From UBA4742 sp037138595 (lineage in GTDB: Bacteria > Actinomycetota > Acidimicrobiia > Acidimicrobiales > Acidimicrobilacustridaceae): 8,987 bases of DNA. The stretch covers positions 1 to 8,987 of the forward strand of contig JBAXIB010000039.1 in the NCBI GenBank assembly GCA_037138595.1. Reading direction: 5' to 3'. A program made the position numbers and the translations under genes. Under the pieces are notes generated by a model. That model was not told where the DNA came from, did not search any database, and saw only the letters and a program-made list of their open reading frames with translations. Every line of letters begins with the position of its first letter. Within the stretch, counting starts at the first letter, position 1. Below, in pieces: positions 5,656 to 8,987 of this stretch.

Positions 5656-7002
5656 TTGTCCGTATCCCGGGAGCCCGACATCCGTCAACTGATTCGTACC
5701 ATTCAGCGTCACAACCCGCTGCCCATTGGGGCACTCCCAGTCGCGGTCGGGCTTGTCGTGAACGGAGTCGCAACCTACGTGTTTTTAGGTATTGCCAGTC
5801 GCACGCTTTCGGCGGCGGAATACAGCGCGGTTGGGGTTTTTTGGGCCCTGATGTTTGCGGTGGGAAATGGCATTATGCAGCCGCTCGAACAGGAAGTCGC
5901 GCGAGCTGTTTCGGCTCGCCGCGCTGCCGGAGTTGGTGCCGGACCGGTGGTCAAGCGGGCCGTAGTGATCGGCATCGGGTTTTCGATCGTGGTCAGCATC
6001 ATCGTCGTGATCTGCCACAAGTTGTTCGAAGGTTGGTTTAACCAAGACGAAATGTTGGTTGTCGCATTCGTCATTGGGTTAGTCGGTTTTTGTGCCGGCC
6101 ATTTGACTCGCGGAACATTGTCGGCGAATCGCCGGTATCCGGCCTATGCGATGTTTTTCGGCGCCGATGGCATCGCCCGAGTTGTACTCGCCGTTGTCTT
6201 GGCGGTTCTCGGCGTTGCGGTCGCCGGACCATTCGGTCTCGTCATGGCGTGCACACCCTTCATCGGCGTTGGCGTCGCGCTTTTCCGCCAGCGCGGTTTG
6301 ATTGACCCGGGACCCGAAGCGCCATGGAGTGAACTCACTCGTAACTTGGGTTGGCTACTGATGGGAACCGTTTCGATTTCATTGGTGGTGCAAGGAGGGA
6401 CCATCGCCGTCGGAATATTGGCCGGTCCGGATCAGCAGGGAGCGGCTGGACAATTTCTCAATGGGTTGCAAACGGCGCGCATTCCATTATTTTTGTTTCA
6501 AGCGGTCTTGGCGTCGCTCCTGCCCCAACTGTCGCATCTTGCGGGTTCAGGCAACTTTGATGATTTCATCGCGGCGCTTAGGCGACTGGTGTTGACGATT
6601 TTGGGCTTTGGGGTCCTCACTACTATCGCGGCTGGGATTTTCGGCCCCTATGTCATTCAAATCGTGTTCGGCACCGCCTCAACGCTCAGTGGTCGGGATC
6701 TGGCCCTTCTGGCCGGAGCATTTATTTTGATCATGGCCACGATTTGCCTTGATCAAGGGTTAATTGCGCTGGGGGCACACAGCCGAATGGCGATCGGATG
6801 GTTGCTCGCATTGATCGTGTCGGTCGTTGTGACTGCGCTCGGCAATGACTTGTTTCTTCGAGTGGAACTTGGCCTGCTCGCGGCGGCCATCTGGGCTTTT
6901 TGCTGGATGGCAAGTTGCTTGTGGCTCCGGTTGCGTCGCCCATTTGTCGCTCACGACATTGATGTGGCTGAAACCCTCGCTGAGATGCCGCTTGAACCTT
7001 AA
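5656..7002 (+). CDS. MOP-superfamily polytopic membrane protein (oligosaccharide flippase-like)
   Basis: About 448 aa with roughly 12 predicted transmembrane helices spread over the whole length, starting with a helix at about 25-45 and ending with one rich in Trp and Ala near the C-terminus. Size, helix count and style (an early PLPIGALPVAVG helix, small residues in helices, an RxxLxxNRRYPAYA loop between helices 4 and 5) resemble polysaccharide or lipid II-type flippases (Wzx/MurJ/MATE fold). These move lipid-linked glycans across the membrane. The substrate cannot be told, and no glycosyltransferase is in the window. The start is uncertain: there is no ATG before helix 2. The TTG at 5656 (10 bp after the moeZ stop) keeps helix 1 whole; the TTG at 5593 would overlap moeZ by 53 bp, and a GTG at 5758 would cut helix 1. 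No clear Shine-Dalgarno is seen, so translation coupled to moeZ is plausible. Confidence 0.7.
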   Translation: MSVSREPDIRQLIRTIQRHNPLPIGALPVAVGLVVNGVATYVFLGIASRTLSAAEYSAVGVFWALMFAVGNGIMQPLEQEVARAVSARRAAGVGAGPVVKRAVVIGIGFSIVVSIIVVICHKLFEGWFNQDEMLVVAFVIGLVGFCAGHLTRGTLSANRRYPAYAMFFGADGIARVVLAVVLAVLGVAVAGPFGLVMACTPFIGVGVALFRQRGLIDPGPEAPWSELTRNLGWLLMGTVSISLVVQGGTIAVGILAGPDQQGAAGQFLNGLQTARIPLFLFQAVLASLLPQLSHLAGSGNFDDFIAALRRLVLTILGFGVLTTIAAGIFGPYVIQIVFGTASTLSGRDLALLAGAFILIMATICLDQGLIALGAHSRMAIGWLLALIVSVVVTALGNDLFLRVELGLLAAAIWAFCWMASCLWLRLRRPFVAHDIDVAETLAEMPLEP

Positions 7003-7032
7003 GAACGGGCTTGATTCTGTCGATTAGGGGTG

Positions 7033-7050
7033 CAGTCGCTTCGGCGATTG
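7033..7050 (+). terminator. UUCG-tetraloop hairpin downstream of the flippase-like gene
   Basis: CAGTCGC and GCGATTG pair over 7 bp (one G-U wobble) around a TTCG loop closed by C-G, an exceptionally stable tetraloop. It starts 30 nt after the stop codon at 7002 and 52 nt before the protease start. Only a TT follows, not a T-tract, so termination by this hairpin is plausible for a high-GC actinobacterium but not certain. Confidence 0.45.
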
Positions 7051-7102
7051 TTGCCGGTACCGTTCTCTAGGACCGGTGTGTGGATGAGAGAGAAATACTC
7101 CA

Positions 7103-8987
7103 ATGAAGTTGGACAATCCGAACGCTGCCCGACCGAAGCACCTGTTGAGCGCGCCACGACGCGTCGGGACGCGGATTGACCGCGCCCTGCTGGTTGGGTT
7201 CGTCGTGATGACGGTGGTGGCTGGCTTTGTTTCGTCGTCAAGTACTGCGTTTGCTGAGTCGGCGCTCACGCCGCCTGCGGCGGCGTCAAGTGTGTCGGTT
7301 GACCCCGCAGTTCAGGCCGATGCCGATGCCGGCGGCGACGTTCCTGTGATTGTGCAATTTGCAACGACTTCCGATCGATCAGGCGATAGCGCGCAGCAGC
7401 GTCAAGCCCGTCGGGACGGAATTGCAAAAACGACCGATGACATGGTTAAGCGGTTACCCCGTGACACGTTTGCGAAGCCCGAAGCGATCGGCGATTTAGC
7501 CATGGTTTCAATGCGGGTCAAAAAAGCCGCGCTCGCCTCATTGAAATCGAATCGCCAGGTTGTCAGTGTGCAGAGCGACAAGATCAACCATGTACTTGGC
7601 ACGAATACGCCCAACATCACCAATATTGGAGCGCAAAACGCGTGGGCGCGTGGGTTTACCGGATCCGGTCAAGCGGTCGCGGTTATCGATACCGGTGTTT
7701 TGACATCGCATAGTTTTCTCGCCGGGAAGGTCGTTGCTGAAGCCTGTTTTACTTCGTCGGCTGCGCTGTCCTCCGGGTCGACCCTCGCGAACTGTTCCGG
7801 CCCCGACCCAAGTCACGCTGAAGGCGTTGGCACGGGCCAACCGTGTCCATCTGATGTCCAAAGTTGCGAACACGGAACCCACGTTGCGGGGATAGCAGTC
7901 GGCGGCGCTGGCGCTTCATTTTCAGGAGTTGCACCTGGGGCTGGCTTGATTTCAGTCCGGGTTTTTTCGACAGTTTTGGCAAGTCCGAGTGATTCGTATG
8001 CGACCTGCGGAGGGGTCCCGAAGTGTGCCAATGCGTGGGATTCTGATGTGATCCGTGGATTGCTCTATGTCGACAGTTTGCGTGCGGCCTATTCGATAGC
8101 AGCAGTCAACATGAGCTTGGGCGGCGGCACGCCTACCGCAAGCGCCTGCGACGGAACGGCAATGGCCACGGCGATTACGCAACTGAAGAACCACGGCATT
8201 GCCGTGGTTGTGGCCTCGGGTAATTCCGGTACAAAGACCGGCATCATGTCTCCGGCCTGCGTGTCATCGGCGATCAGCGTGGGTGCGACCAATCCGGCCA
8301 ATGACACGGTGGCATCTTTTTCCAATTCGGCAGCTCGGCTTTCGCTACTCGCCCCCGGGGTGTCGATCAATTCGTCGGTGACGCCCACAACTGTTGGTTC
8401 CTCAGTTTGTCCCGTTCCCTATGCCGCTGACCGGTGTGCCTATTTTCAAGGAACTTCAATGGCGACCCCTCACGTCGCTGGAGCGCTCGCGCTTTTGCGT
8501 CAAGCACGCCCGACGCTGGGCGGATCAGTCGTGAACGGCAATCAGGTCGATGCCCAACTGGCTTCGCTGCGCTCGACGGGTCATCCGGTTACCGATACCG
8601 CCAACAACATCACAACACCACGCATTCAAATCGATGCCGCAGTGCAAACGCTTCCAGGCCGACCCGATGCCCCCACTGCTTCGGTCGGCGATTCCCACGC
8701 CGACGTTGCGTGGTCGGCTCCGGTCGACGACGGAGGATCGTCGATTGATCATTATGTGGTCACGCCCTATATCGGACTCGCAGCGCAAACACCCATCACG
8801 ACGCCGACGAACGCGACGAGTTTCACTGTTACCCAACTTCTGAATGGGACCACTTACACCTTCACCATCACCGCCCATAATGCAATCGGTGATGGTCCCG
8901 AGTCGCTGCAGTCGAATGCGGTGACGCCCGCGGTCGCGGTTGGGCAGTCGTTTCATGCGGTGGCGCCGGTGAGGGTGGTTGATTCGC
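7103..8987 (+). CDS. Secreted subtilisin-like (S8) serine protease with FN3 domain, 3' partial
   Basis: 628 residues are visible with no stop, and the gene runs off the right edge. It is predicted to be an extracellular endopeptidase. An N-terminal signal peptide has a basic region (RRVGTRIDR), a hydrophobic core (28-43) and a cleavage site after AFA (49-51). Residues of about 78-160 look like an I9-type propeptide. The catalytic domain (about 175-510) has D196 in AVIDTGV, H257 in EHGTHVAG, N374 of the oxyanion hole in ASGNSG, and S452 in GTSMATPHVAG. Several cysteines suggest disulfides. A fibronectin type III domain covers about 521-609. The last visible residues, FHAVAPVRVVDS, match the start of the xxPxRLLDTR segments seen in secreted actinobacterial proteins. 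ATG 7103 is chosen because the frame of ATG 7084 stops soon; a GAGAG stretch lies about 12 nt upstream. A terminator-like hairpin precedes it, so it is probably its own transcription unit. Confidence 0.93.
   Translation, partial: MKLDNPNAARPKHLLSAPRRVGTRIDRALLVGFVVMTVVAGFVSSSSTAFAESALTPPAAASSVSVDPAVQADADAGGDVPVIVQFATTSDRSGDSAQQRQARRDGIAKTTDDMVKRLPRDTFAKPEAIGDLAMVSMRVKKAALASLKSNRQVVSVQSDKINHVLGTNTPNITNIGAQNAWARGFTGSGQAVAVIDTGVLTSHSFLAGKVVAEACFTSSAALSSGSTLANCSGPDPSHAEGVGTGQPCPSDVQSCEHGTHVAGIAVGGAGASFSGVAPGAGLISVRVFSTVLASPSDSYATCGGVPKCANAWDSDVIRGLLYVDSLRAAYSIAAVNMSLGGGTPTASACDGTAMATAITQLKNHGIAVVVASGNSGTKTGIMSPACVSSAISVGATNPANDTVASFSNSAARLSLLAPGVSINSSVTPTTVGSSVCPVPYAADRCAYFQGTSMATPHVAGALALLRQARPTLGGSVVNGNQVDAQLASLRSTGHPVTDTANNITTPRIQIDAAVQTLPGRPDAPTASVGDSHADVAWSAPVDDGGSSIDHYVVTPYIGLAAQTPITTPTNATSFTVTQLLNGTTYTFTITAHNAIGDGPESLQSNAVTPAVAVGQSFHAVAPVRVVDS

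Noticed and set aside
8525..8956. 143-aa open frame on the minus strand within the protease
   Set aside because: Arg/Gly-rich shadow opposite the FN3 and late catalytic region of a clear protease.

Overview
The window (8,987 bp, moderately high GC by eye) looks like ordinary chromosome from an actinobacterium, most plausibly of the class Acidimicrobiia (Ilumatobacter/Microthrix-like). This placement rests on codon use, a MoeZ-type activating enzyme that lacks the zinc cysteines of E. coli MoeB, a Sir2 protein of the kind found in actinobacteria, and a secreted subtilase. The subtilase ends in a fibronectin type III domain followed by the start of an 'APVRVVDS' motif, which resembles the xxPxRLLDTR segments common in secreted proteins of that group. 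No database search was possible, so the taxonomy is an inference.

Layout. Bases 36-2695 hold three plus-strand genes in a tight row: a ferritin-like diiron protein, a PduO-type cob(I)alamin adenosyltransferase and an M17 leucyl aminopeptidase (pepA). A 16-bp perfect palindrome lies between the first two. An uncharacterised 252-aa gene (2670-3428, minus strand) converges on pepA and overlaps its 3' end by 26 bp. Its N-terminus carries a pentapeptide repeat encoded by a 15-bp tandem repeat. A divergent gap of about 160 bp separates it from a sirtuin (about 3590-4375, plus strand). After a short gap with a candidate promoter and a perfect 7-bp hairpin comes a rhodanese-ThiF fusion (4470-5645), a sulfur-carrier activating enzyme with the two domains in the reverse order to canonical MoeZ. 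A 12-helix MOP-superfamily (flippase-like) membrane protein follows only 10 bp later. After a UUCG-loop hairpin comes a secreted S8 protease that starts at 7103 and runs off the right edge.

Functional picture. The genes are mostly housekeeping: iron or peroxide handling, adenosylcobalamin formation, peptide turnover, lysine deacylation, and sulfur activation for thiamine, molybdopterin or cysteine synthesis. The envelope side is a lipid-linked glycan exporter candidate and an extracellular protease. There is no sign of mobile DNA, phage, CRISPR, tRNA or rRNA, and I see no convincing undescribed multi-gene system. The most noteworthy items are the permuted MoeZ, the repeat-bearing unknown protein, the palindrome in front of the adenosyltransferase, and the truncated multidomain protease.
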